Positions 15,937-23,921 of a stretch of DNA of 64,000 nucleotides are shown here, piece by piece. Source of the DNA: Anaeromyxobacter sp. GTDB lineage: Bacteria > Myxococcota > Myxococcia > Myxococcales > Anaeromyxobacteraceae. Where the stretch lies: positions 186,001 through 250,000 of the forward strand of contig JADKCZ010000008.1 of NCBI GenBank assembly GCA_016718565.1, in the 5' to 3' direction. The position numbers and the translations under genes are program-made. The notes below the pieces were generated by a model. It was not told the DNA's origin. It did not search any database and saw nothing but the letters and a program-made list of their open reading frames with translations. Numbering within the stretch: position 1 is the first letter of the stretch; each line of letters starts with the position of its first letter.

Positions 15937-18438
15937 TCAGCGCCCGCCCAGCCCGGCGGCGCGGCCCAGATCGAGCATCACCGAGCCGCCCAGGTCACCG
16001 CAGCCGTCCACCCTGAGCGCCGCCTGGACGCGGAAGCAGCGGCACGGCGAGTCCCACTCCACCCCGGCCACGTGCTGCTGGGCGTCCCAGGGGCCCACCA
16101 GCCTGGTGCCCGAGCCCTGGCAGGCGGCCACCTGGGCGGTGCGGCCGGGCAGCCGGACGTCGTAGCGCAGCGCCGCCGGGCCGAGCTGGAGCGTGGCCCC
16201 CAGGGTGGCCGTGGCCAGGGCGTCCACCGGCGCGACGCGGCCGTCGAAGAGCACGTCCTGGCCCGCGCCCAGGCGCCCGGAGCCGCCCGCGCCCACCGCC
16301 AGCAGGCCGGCCCTGAGCGAGTCGCCGCGGCCGTCGGCCAGCGCCAGGGCCAGGCGCACCTCGGAGAAGGCGTCCAGCCAGGAGCCGCCCGCGGAGACCG
16401 GCGCGCCGGCCGGGCGCCCGGCGGTCCAGAGGCGCAGGTCGGCCTCGGCGGTGAGCGGACCGCCGGCGGCGGCCGCCGAGAGCCAGGCCTCGGCCAGCGT
16501 GCCGCGCCCGAGGTCCACCTCCTGCCCCACCTCGGCCCGCACCAGCTCCACCTCGCCGCGGGACAGCCGGGTGGCCAGGGCCAGCCGCAGCTGGTGCGAC
16601 AGTCCCGGCGGGGCGGCCGCGGCCAGGCGCGCCCCGGCGAAGGCCGCGGCGGCGCCGGCCGGGGTGGCCGGCCCGCGGTCCAGGCCGTCGGCGGCGAAGG
16701 TCTCGGCCCGCCCGCCCGCCACCCCCGAGGTGAGCGACCAGTCGAGCCTGGGCTGGACCAGGTGGCGCAGCCCGCCGAAGCGGCGCGCCAGCGTGGTCCC
16801 GGCGCCGAGCCGCGCCCGGCCCCACCCGGCGGTCACCACCTGGCCCTCGCCGTCGGCGAGCGCGCCCTGCGCGGCGCCCTGCAGCGACGGGATCAGCGAG
16901 AGCACCCCACCCACGGTGAACGGAGCGGCCAGCTCGGCGCGGGTCTCGAGGCGGGTGAGCGCCCGCCGCTCCCCCACCTGCCAGCGCCCGTCCAGCTCGG
17001 TGGGATCGGCGGCGTCCCGGGTCCAGCCGCGGTCGCCCGGCCCGAGGCCGTCGGCGCCGCCGTCGGAGGTGGCGCCGCCGGGCGGGGCGAAGCGGGCCAG
17101 GCCGGCCCGGCCGGAGAGCCGCAGCGGCCCGGCCAGCGCCGTGGGCAGGAGGGTGGCCGCCAGCGCGGGCCAGCGCTGGAAGGCCGGCAAACCGCCGCCG
17201 AAGAGGCCGCCCTGGCAGCCGGTGTCGCCGCCGGCGCAGGCCGCCAGGCTGCCGTCGCGCGCCACCGGCTGGAGCCAGGCGGCGGAGAGGTCCAGCACCA
17301 GGTCCTGGCCCCGGCCGGAGACCTGCAGGGCCGAGCGGCGGGTGGTGGCGTCTCGCTGCAGCACGTCCGGGGTGAAGTCGCGCACGTGCAGCGGATCTCC
17401 CACCAGGTCGAGGTCGGCGCGCAGGGTGGCGCGCGGCGAGAGCCGCTGGGCCCAGCCGCCGGACAGCGCCAGCCGCAGCCCGCTGGCGCCGGCCGCGCCA
17501 TCCACCGGCCCCAGCTCCTCCTCGTCGTCGAGATCCCAGGCCAGATCGGCCTTCAGCCGCCCGGCCGCCTCCGGGGTGGGCGTCCAGCGCAGCTCCAGGG
17601 ACGCCCCGGGCCCGCGCACCGCCGGGTCGCCCGCCGCCACCTGGGCGCGGCGCCGACCGAAGTGCCAGCGGGGCGTGGCCGTCAGGTCGGCGGCCGGCCC
17701 CAGGGTGACGTAGACCGGCTGGCCCAGGGTGAAGCCGGTGGGGCCGGTGGTCCCGAGCTCGGTGGCCAGCAGGCCGGTGACCCGCTCCCCGAGCGGCAGC
17801 GCCACCCACGGGAAGGTGAACACCGGGACCGGCCGCTCCAGCAGGAGGAAGCGGGGCGTCACGTAGACCACCGGCCAGGTCAGCTCGACGCGCTCGCCCG
17901 GGTGGACCACGGCCCGATCGGCCCGCAGCTCCCAGGAGGGCGGCCCGGCCGGGCAGTCGCACAGCGTGAGCCGCACGCCGGTGAGCTGGACCGGCCCGAC
18001 CTCGCCGGCGGCCGTGCCGGTGATGCGATCGGCCCGCGCCACCAGGGCGTTGGCGCCGCAGCGGCCCGCCGCCGCCGCGTCGGCCGCGGCCGACAGGTCG
18101 GTCGGGCCGCGCTTGAGGTAGACCACCACCCCGCTGGCCTCGAAGTCGCCGTCCAGCACGGCGTGCAGCCCCTCGGCCGCCACGGCCCGGGTGGCGTCGG
18201 TGAGCAGGACGTCGCCGGCCGCCTCCACCGTGCTGCTGCGCGGGTCCCATCGGGCCGAGCGGGCGCGCAGCCGCACCACGCCGCGGCTGATGACCACGCC
18301 GCCCTCGAGCCGGTAGGTGCCGCCCGCCACGTCGTAGGCGGCGGAGCCGGCCTCGACGCGGACCGCCCCATCGCCGCCCGGGACGGGGGTGGCGGCGAGG
18401 AGCCCGGCCGCGAGCAGGGCGGCGAGCGGGAGCAGCAC
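15937..18438 (-). CDS. lptD: LPS assembly outer membrane protein LptD
   Basis: The 833-residue protein has a signal peptide, an N-terminal OstA/LptA-like beta-taco domain (about residues 25-130, with YRLEGGVVISRGVVRLRARSARWD and VEAAGDVLLTD) and a long C-terminal beta-barrel region of alternating short strands. LptD with LptE inserts lipopolysaccharide into the outer leaflet. Conserved cues are FPWVALPLGERVTGLLATELG and the C-terminal Cys cluster (CQGSG, CRCF, CGDLGG). The sequence is diverged from enterobacterial LptD, which is usual in this phylum. It follows the AMIN-domain gene by six bases and shares its promoter. Confidence 0.88.
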   Translation of the reverse strand: MLLPLAALLAAGLLAATPVPGGDGAVRVEAGSAAYDVAGGTYRLEGGVVISRGVVRLRARSARWDPRSSTVEAAGDVLLTDATRAVAAEGLHAVLDGDFEASGVVVYLKRGPTDLSAAADAAAAGRCGANALVARADRITGTAAGEVGPVQLTGVRLTLCDCPAGPPSWELRADRAVVHPGERVELTWPVVYVTPRFLLLERPVPVFTFPWVALPLGERVTGLLATELGTTGPTGFTLGQPVYVTLGPAADLTATPRWHFGRRRAQVAAGDPAVRGPGASLELRWTPTPEAAGRLKADLAWDLDDEEELGPVDGAAGASGLRLALSGGWAQRLSPRATLRADLDLVGDPLHVRDFTPDVLQRDATTRRSALQVSGRGQDLVLDLSAAWLQPVARDGSLAACAGGDTGCQGGLFGGGLPAFQRWPALAATLLPTALAGPLRLSGRAGLARFAPPGGATSDGGADGLGPGDRGWTRDAADPTELDGRWQVGERRALTRLETRAELAAPFTVGGVLSLIPSLQGAAQGALADGEGQVVTAGWGRARLGAGTTLARRFGGLRHLVQPRLDWSLTSGVAGGRAETFAADGLDRGPATPAGAAAAFAGARLAAAAPPGLSHQLRLALATRLSRGEVELVRAEVGQEVDLGRGTLAEAWLSAAAAGGPLTAEADLRLWTAGRPAGAPVSAGGSWLDAFSEVRLALALADGRGDSLRAGLLAVGAGGSGRLGAGQDVLFDGRVAPVDALATATLGATLQLGPAALRYDVRLPGRTAQVAACQGSGTRLVGPWDAQQHVAGVEWDSPCRCFRVQAALRVDGCGDLGGSVMLDLGRAAGLGGR

Positions 18439-18444
18439 GCCCGC

Positions 18445-20160
18445 CTAGAGCTTCGGCGCGGGCTCCGCCGGGGCCCCGGCGGGCGCGTCGGGCGGGGCCA
18501 CCAGGATGCCCTCGTCCTCGGGGGCGGCCGCGGGCTCGTCGGCGGCGGGCAGGGCGGCCGCCTCGGCCGCGCTGGGGGGCCGCTCGAAGTCCAGGGCCAG
18601 CATGTCCCCCTCCACCTTCTGCTGGTAGGGGACGCGCTGCTTGAGCTTGATGTCCACCACGTAGCTGCTCCCCCGCATGCTCGGGGTGACCAGCGCCACC
18701 GGCGAGGCGAAGAAGGAGGTGTCGAGGAAGCGGGTGTCGTTGCGGCGGGTGGCGCGGGTGTTCTCCAGCTCGATGCGCACCACGTCGTCGCCCACGTCGG
18801 TCACCGTGAAGCGCGGCGGGGCGCTGGTGCGCAGGAAGACCCGCGACGCGCCGGGCACCTGCTGGAAGCCCACCTCGGCCAGCCTGGTGGCGGGACCGGC
18901 CCCGGCCAGCGCGGCGGCCTTGGCGGCGGCGCGGGCCTCCACGTCCAGCCGGCGGGCCTCGAGCGCCGCCACCCTGGCGGCCTCGGCCTCCTCGCGGGCG
19001 CGCTGCCTGGCGTCGGCGCGGGCCTGGCGATCCGCCTCGGCGGCGGCCCGCCTGGCGGCCACCGCGGCGGCGGCGGCGGCCTGCTTCTCGACGGCGGCGG
19101 CGGCGGCGGCCGCCTTGCGCTCGGCCGCGGCGGCGGCCCGGGCCTCGGCCTCGGCCGCCTTGGTGGCCTGGGCCTCGGCCCTGGCCTGCTCGCGGGCCAG
19201 CCGGTCGGCCTCCTTGCGGGCGCGCAGCTCCTCGGCGGCCCGGGTCCTGGCGTCGGCGGCGGCCAGCCGCCTGGCCTCGGCGTCGGCGCGGACCTGCTCG
19301 ATGGCGGCGGTCTTGGCCTCGGCGGCGGCGCGCGCCTGGGCGGCGGCCTCCTCCCTGGCCTGGCGCTCGGCGGCGGCGGCGGCCACCGCGGGATCCTCGG
19401 CGGGCGCCACCACCACGCCCTCCTCGGCCAGCTTCACCCCGTCCGGCGGGGCCTCCTGGGCGCTGGCCTTGGCCTTGATCTCGGCGCTGCGGGCGGCGGC
19501 CACCTCGCGCTCGGCGTCGGCCACCCTGGCCTGCGCGGCCACCGCCTCGGCCTCGGCGGCCGCCTTGGCCGCGGACGCCTCCCGGGCCACCCGGTCGGCC
19601 TCGGCCTGGGCGCGCACCTGCGCCTCGGAGGCGGCCTGGGCCTGGGCCTGCGCCTGGGCCAGGGCCTCCGCCTCGACCTGGGCCCTGGCCGCTTCGTCGG
19701 CGCGGGCCTGGGCCAGCGCGTCGTCCTTGGCCTGCTGCGCCGCCTCGACGGCCAGCGCGGCGGCGGCCGCGGCGGGCGGCTTGGCGACGCGCACCAGCAG
19801 GTCGTTGCCCACCGACTGCACGTCAGGCGGCTCCACCTCGACGAGGAAGGCCACCATGACGCGGGCGATGGAGGTGGCGCCCGAGCCGTAGGACAGGTTC
19901 TTCACCACCGAGATCACGCCGTCCTCCACCGACAGGCTCTCGGTCACCCCGGAGAACTGCGACTCCGACAGGTCGATGACGAAGCGCGGCGGGTCGGCCA
20001 TCGAGAAGGTGGTGAAGTTGGGCGGCCGGGTCCCCTTGACGGTGACCACGACGGTCGTCCCCTCGTCCTTGACGTCGACGGCGGAGATGACGTTCAGCTC
20101 CTGCGCCTGGGAGGCGCCGGCGATCAGGCAGGTGAGGGCCAGCAGGTGGCGGGATCGCAT
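18445..20160 (-). CDS. AMIN-domain protein with central Ala-rich coiled coil
   Basis: The 571-residue protein has a signal peptide (about residues 1-19), then an AMIN-type domain (about 20-125: LNVISAVDVKDEGTTVVVTVKG and PPRFVIDLSES). A very Ala/Glu/Arg-rich segment follows at about 128-425 that should form a long coiled coil or helical rod like that of TolA. A second AMIN-like domain lies at about 435-535 (PGASRVFLRTSAPPRFTVTD, MRGSSYVVDIKL), and the tail is acidic and Pro-rich. AMIN domains bind peptidoglycan or place secretins such as PilQ, but no secretin domain is present. It is co-transcribed with lptD six bases downstream, so an envelope-spanning scaffold role is plausible. It is not PilQ. 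Confidence 0.85.
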   Translation of the reverse strand: MRSRHLLALTCLIAGASQAQELNVISAVDVKDEGTTVVVTVKGTRPPNFTTFSMADPPRFVIDLSESQFSGVTESLSVEDGVISVVKNLSYGSGATSIARVMVAFLVEVEPPDVQSVGNDLLVRVAKPPAAAAAALAVEAAQQAKDDALAQARADEAARAQVEAEALAQAQAQAQAASEAQVRAQAEADRVAREASAAKAAAEAEAVAAQARVADAEREVAAARSAEIKAKASAQEAPPDGVKLAEEGVVVAPAEDPAVAAAAAERQAREEAAAQARAAAEAKTAAIEQVRADAEARRLAAADARTRAAEELRARKEADRLAREQARAEAQATKAAEAEARAAAAAERKAAAAAAAVEKQAAAAAAVAARRAAAEADRQARADARQRAREEAEAARVAALEARRLDVEARAAAKAAALAGAGPATRLAEVGFQQVPGASRVFLRTSAPPRFTVTDVGDDVVRIELENTRATRRNDTRFLDTSFFASPVALVTPSMRGSSYVVDIKLKQRVPYQQKVEGDMLALDFERPPSAAEAAALPAADEPAAAPEDEGILVAPPDAPAGAPAEPAPKL

Positions 20161-20192
20161 CGTGGGCTCCGTCCGTGATTTCCGGTCGGAAA

Positions 20193-20220
20193 AGATAACA
20201 CGGGGTCGGGAGGGGTCGAA
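20193..20220 (-). promoter_or_regulatory. Candidate promoter of the AMIN-lptD operon
   Basis: On the minus strand TTCGAC (20220-20215) and TTATCT (20198-20193) are 16 bases apart, in one of the few AT-richer spots of this area. The leader to the ATG at 20160 would be about 27 bases. Confidence 0.45.
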
Positions 20221-20315
20221 TTATCGGGTCCGCCGATATCGTGCGCACACGCCGCCACCTGGCGCCTCCTCCGGGCCACCGCCGGGCGCCGCGGCGGACC
20301 GCCCCAGGCTGCGGC

Positions 20316-21525
20316 TCAGGCGCCGAGCAGCAGCGCCCGCGCCTCGCCCACCAGGTAGAGCGAGCCGGCCACCACCACCGGCCGGCCGCCCGCCGCCGCC
20401 CGGGCGCAGGCCAGCGCCTCCGGCAGCCCCGGGTGCACGTCGGCCGTGAGCCCCAGGCCGGCCGCCAGGGCCGCCACCTCGGCCGCCGCCCGGGCCCGCG
20501 CCGTGACCGGCGTCACCAGGTGGAGCCGCCGCGCCGCCGGCGCCAGCGCCGCCAGCATGGCGCGGTGGTCCTTGTCGGCCAGCACCCCGAAGACCAGCTC
20601 GGCCGGCTGCCCCGGGTGCAGCGCCGCCAGGGCGGCGGCCAGCGCCTCGGCGCCCTGCGGGTTGTGGGCCCCGTCGAGCAGCACGCCCCCCACCCGCTCC
20701 AGCCGGCCAGGCCAGCGGGCGGCCGCGAAGCCCCGCGCCACCTCGCCCTCCCCCACCGGCAGGCCGGTCCGCGCCAGGGCCCGCAGCGCGGCGGCCGCCA
20801 GGGCGGCGTTGCCGCGCTGGTGCGGGCCCAGGAGCCCCAGCGGCCCGTCCCAGCCGGCCGGCGCCACCTCGAAGGGCGCGCCCACCCGCGCCGCCGCGTC
20901 GGAGAGCACCTCCAGGACCCCGGGCGGCTGCGCCGCGTGGACCACCGCCGCCACCCCGGGCTTGAAGATGCCGGCCTTCTCGCGGGCCACCAGCGCCACG
21001 GTGTCGCCCAGCCACTGGGTGTGGTCGAGCCCGATGCGCGCCACCGCCGTCACCGCCGGCCGCACCGCGTTGGTGGCGTCGAGCCGCCCGCCCAGCCCCA
21101 CCTCCACCACCATCACGTCCACCCGCTGGCGGGCGAAGTGGCGCAGCGCCGCCAGGGTGGCCACCTCGAAGTAGCTGAGCCGCTCCTCCGGGGCGCCGCC
21201 CTCGTGCCAGGGGCAGGCGGCCCGCACCTCGGCCACCACCTGCGCCAGCGCCCGGTCGTCCACCGGCGCGCCGTCCACCTGGATCCGCTCGTTGAAGCGC
21301 ACCAGGTGCGGCGAGGTGTAGAGCCCGGTGCGCAGGCCGGCCGCCTGCAGGGCCGCGGCGGCCAGGGCGCAGGTGGAGCCCTTGCCGTTGGTGCCGGCCA
21401 CGTGCAGCACCGGCGCCGCGCGCTCCGGGCGCCCCAGCGCCGTGAGGGGCCCGCTCGACGCGCTCCAGCCCGAGGTGCACCGCCAGCGGCGAGAGCCCCT
21501 CCAGGTAGCGGTGGACGTCAGGCAC
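20316..21525 (-). CDS. folC: Folylpolyglutamate/dihydrofolate synthase, apparent frameshift
   Basis: FolC adds glutamate to folates using ATP. The typical N-terminus MPDVHRYLEGLSPLAVHLGLERV starts at the GTG at 21525, 34 bases after accD. About 26 codons later the frame runs into nonsense, while the rest of FolC continues in another frame: LTALGRPERAAPVLHVAGTNGKGST (P-loop), ERLSYFEVATLAAL, EVGLGGRLDATNAV, IGLDHTQWLGDT, LLDGAHNPQGAEAL. Removing one G from the run at 21446-21449 joins the two halves perfectly into about 402 residues, normal for FolC. Since FolC is usually essential, an assembly error is likely; otherwise the gene could only start at an internal GTG at 21410, without the N-terminal 38 or so residues. 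Confidence 0.85.
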
Positions 21526-21559
21526 GGGCGGGCTCCGCAGGGCGCGGCCCTTCGGGCGG

Positions 21560-22417
21560 CTACCCGAGCAGCGCCAGGATCTGGGCCAGCCGGTCGCGCA
21601 TCTCGCCGCGCGGCACGATGGCGTCGATCATGCCGTGCTCCAGCAGGAACTCGGAGCGCTGGAACCCCGGCGGCAGCTTCTCGCGGATGGTCTGCTCGAT
21701 GACGCGCGGGCCGGCGAAGCCGATCAGGGCCTTGGGCTCGGCGATGATCACGTCGCCCAGCCAGGCGAAGGAGGCCGCCACCCCGCCGGTGGTGGGGTGC
21801 AGCATGACCGAGACGTAGGGCTTGCGCACGGTGCGGAAGCGGTTGAGCGCCGCCGAGGTCTTGGCCATCTGCATCAGCGAGAAGATGCCCTCCTGCATGC
21901 GCGCGCCGCCGCTGGAGCTGAAGACGATGCAGGGGATCTGTCGCTCGTAGGCGCGGTCGATGACCCGGGCCACCTTCTCACCCACCACCGAGCCCATCGA
22001 GCCGCCCATGAACTCGAAGGCGAAGCTGCCCAGCGAGACCGGCGTGCCGCCGATGCTGCCCACCCCGGAGATGAAGGCGTCGCGCAGGCCGGTGGCCTTG
22101 TAGGTGGACTTGAGGCGGTCCTTGTACTTCTTGGCGTCGGTGAAGCCGAGCGGGTCCTGCGGCGTCAGGTCGGTGTCGAGCTCCTGCCAGGTGCCCGGGT
22201 CGAGCAGCATCTCGAAGCGGCGCGCGGCCAGCAGCATGTCGTGGTGGCCGCAGAGCGGGCAGACGTTCCAGTTCTTGGTCCACTCCGACTTGGCCACCAC
22301 CTCGCCGCAGCCGTCGCACTTGTTCCAGATCCCCTCGCCCTTCTTGGCGGCCGGGGGCGGGGCGTCGGGCGTGGTCGCCTTCGACTTGAGCTTCTTCTCC
22401 TTCGAGAACCAGGCCAT
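21560..22417 (-). CDS. accD: Acetyl-CoA carboxylase carboxyltransferase beta subunit
   Basis: AccD with AccA moves the carboxyl group from biotin to acetyl-CoA to give malonyl-CoA for fatty acid synthesis. The 285-residue protein has the N-terminal zinc finger (C34, C37, C53, C56: KCDGCGEV and NVCPLCGHH) and the carboxyltransferase core with FEFMGGSMGSVVGEK, FSSSGGARMQEG, TTGGVAASFAWLGDVIIAEP and GFAGPRVIEQTI. Length is normal. It sits between the metallo-beta-lactamase-fold gene and folC; the accD-folC order is common in bacteria. AccA is not in this window. Confidence 0.98.
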   Translation of the reverse strand: MAWFSKEKKLKSKATTPDAPPPAAKKGEGIWNKCDGCGEVVAKSEWTKNWNVCPLCGHHDMLLAARRFEMLLDPGTWQELDTDLTPQDPLGFTDAKKYKDRLKSTYKATGLRDAFISGVGSIGGTPVSLGSFAFEFMGGSMGSVVGEKVARVIDRAYERQIPCIVFSSSGGARMQEGIFSLMQMAKTSAALNRFRTVRKPYVSVMLHPTTGGVAASFAWLGDVIIAEPKALIGFAGPRVIEQTIREKLPPGFQRSEFLLEHGMIDAIVPRGEMRDRLAQILALLG

Positions 22418-22426
22418 GGGGCACCT

Positions 22427-23191
22427 CTAGAGCGTGAACTGGTCGCCGACGGCCAGGATGCGGACGCCCGGGAGCTTCAGGGCGGCCACCTCCCGGCGCA
22501 GCGCGGCGGCGTAGGCAGGCTTCAGGTGGTAGAGCAGCACCGGGAAGCCGTTCCGGTCGAGCTTGGCGAGCTCGGTCGCCAGGGTGTTGGGGGTGAGGTG
22601 GCCGGAGACGTCGGCCAGCCCCTGCAGGTCGTTGGGGAAGGAGACCTCCACCAGCAGCGCGCGCAGCTTGCGGGTGGCGTTGACCTTCTTCCAGAAGGCC
22701 ACGGTGGGGCCGGTGTCGCCGGAGATGGCCAGCTCGGACCGGCCGTCGGAGACCACGAAGCCCACCGACTCCACCGGGTGGCAGACCGGGACCGGGCGGA
22801 AGGTGAGCGTGCCGGCCTTGAAGGGCCGGGTGGGGGCGAAGGGCCGGAGCTCCAGCACCGGCCGGGCCGGGCTGGGGATGCGGGTGAAGTCCGGCCAGAG
22901 CCGGTCGTTGAAGACGCTGTCGCGCAGCGTGCGGGCGCACTCGGTGGAGGCGTGCACCCGCACCGGCGTGGTGCGCCGGCCCACCAGCAGGTCGGCCAGC
23001 AGCGGCACGTCCTTGACGTGGTCGAAGTGGCTGTGGCTCAGCACCACGTCGTCCACCCGGAGCAGCTCCTCCAGGGAGAGGGACGAGGTGAGCGCGCCGG
23101 CGTCGAGCGCCACCCGGCCGTCGAGCAGGAAGCAGGTGGTCTTGTGGCGGGGCAGCTCGCCGCCGGAGCAGCCCAGGACGCGGAGCTTCAC
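22427..23191 (-). CDS. MBL-fold hydrolase, possible class II cAMP phosphodiesterase
   Basis: The 254-residue protein has the metallo-beta-lactamase fold with the two-metal site: SHSHFDH at residues 52-58 (H53, H55, D57, H58), a later His in CHPVESVGF, the Asp in SGDTGPT, and SGHLTP near residue 200. The order SHSHFDHV ... ISGDTGPT ... EVSFPN ... GHLTP resembles class II 3',5'-cyclic nucleotide phosphodiesterases such as CpdP and yeast PDE1. It overlaps the CRP-like gene by four bases and lies downstream of an adenylate cyclase, which supports cAMP as substrate. A ribonuclease Z or other MBL hydrolase is the alternative. The motif is seen; the substrate is inferred. Confidence 0.75.
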   Translation of the reverse strand: MKLRVLGCSGGELPRHKTTCFLLDGRVALDAGALTSSLSLEELLRVDDVVLSHSHFDHVKDVPLLADLLVGRRTTPVRVHASTECARTLRDSVFNDRLWPDFTRIPSPARPVLELRPFAPTRPFKAGTLTFRPVPVCHPVESVGFVVSDGRSELAISGDTGPTVAFWKKVNATRKLRALLVEVSFPNDLQGLADVSGHLTPNTLATELAKLDRNGFPVLLYHLKPAYAAALRREVAALKLPGVRILAVGDQFTL

Positions 23192-23835
23192 GCCACGTCT
23201 CCGAACTGCGCCTTCATCTGCAGGAACTCCAGGAAGTGTCGGAGCTTGGCCACGTCGGCCACCACGAAGCCGTCGGGGTGGACCGCGATGAGCTTGGCCT
23301 TGAGCAGCTTGAGGAGCGCCTCGTCGGCCTGCTCCGGCCGCACCCCCACCCGCGCCGCCAGCTCCCTGGGCGGCACCTCGATCTTCTGGCCGGCCGGCGT
23401 GCGCAGGCCGCGCTCCGCCGACATGGCCAGCCAGTGCACCACCCGCGAGGCGGCGTCGGTGAGCAGCAGGTTCTCGATCTGCTCGTTGGCCTCGGCCAGC
23501 CGGTCGGAGAGCTTCTTGATGAGCCGCACCGCGATCTCGGCGCTGGAGCGGACCATGGTCTCGAACGTCTTGGCGTCGATGACCAGCACCTTGGAGTCCT
23601 CGGCGCAGGTGGCGGTGGCGGAGCGGGGCCGGTTGTTGAGGATGGCCATCTCGCCCAGGAACTCGCCCGGCCCCAGGGTCGAGAGGATCTTCTCCACCTC
23701 CCCCACCCGCTTGGAGATGGTCACCTTGCCCTGGTGCACCACGAACATCTCCTGGCCGCGCTCGCCCTCGTGGAACAGCACCGCGCCACGCGGGAACTCC
23801 CTGCCGAAGCGCTGGAACATGGGGTCGTCGGCCAT
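23188..23835 (-). CDS. CRP/FNR family cyclic nucleotide-binding regulator
   Basis: The 215-residue protein has an N-terminal cyclic nucleotide-binding domain (about residues 10-125) whose phosphate-binding cassette is intact: GPGEFLGEMAILNNRPRSATAT, with the Glu and Arg that hold the ribose and phosphate of cAMP. A dimer helix (RLIKKLSDRLAEANEQIENLLL) and a C-terminal region with a winged-helix-like segment (PPRELAARVGVRPEQADEALLKLLKAKLI) follow. The C-terminus is shorter and less basic than in E. coli CRP, so DNA binding is likely but not certain. It lies between the cyclase and the MBL-fold gene in one orientation, with a four-base overlap to the latter. Confidence 0.9.
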   Translation of the reverse strand: MADDPMFQRFGREFPRGAVLFHEGERGQEMFVVHQGKVTISKRVGEVEKILSTLGPGEFLGEMAILNNRPRSATATCAEDSKVLVIDAKTFETMVRSSAEIAVRLIKKLSDRLAEANEQIENLLLTDAASRVVHWLAMSAERGLRTPAGQKIEVPPRELAARVGVRPEQADEALLKLLKAKLIAVHPDGFVVADVAKLRHFLEFLQMKAQFGDVA

Positions 23836-23921
23836 TGGTTTCCGGCCCCGTCCTTATCCGAGGGGCCCGCGGCGTGTCAACGAAAGGTCCAGACGCTTCG
23901 GGGCGTTGCGCGGTGCGTCGC

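Noticed and set aside
15901..20178. Very long plus-strand ORF over lptD and the AMIN gene
   Set aside because: It is a shadow in high-GC sequence; the minus strand has recognised domains, signal peptides and a promoter.
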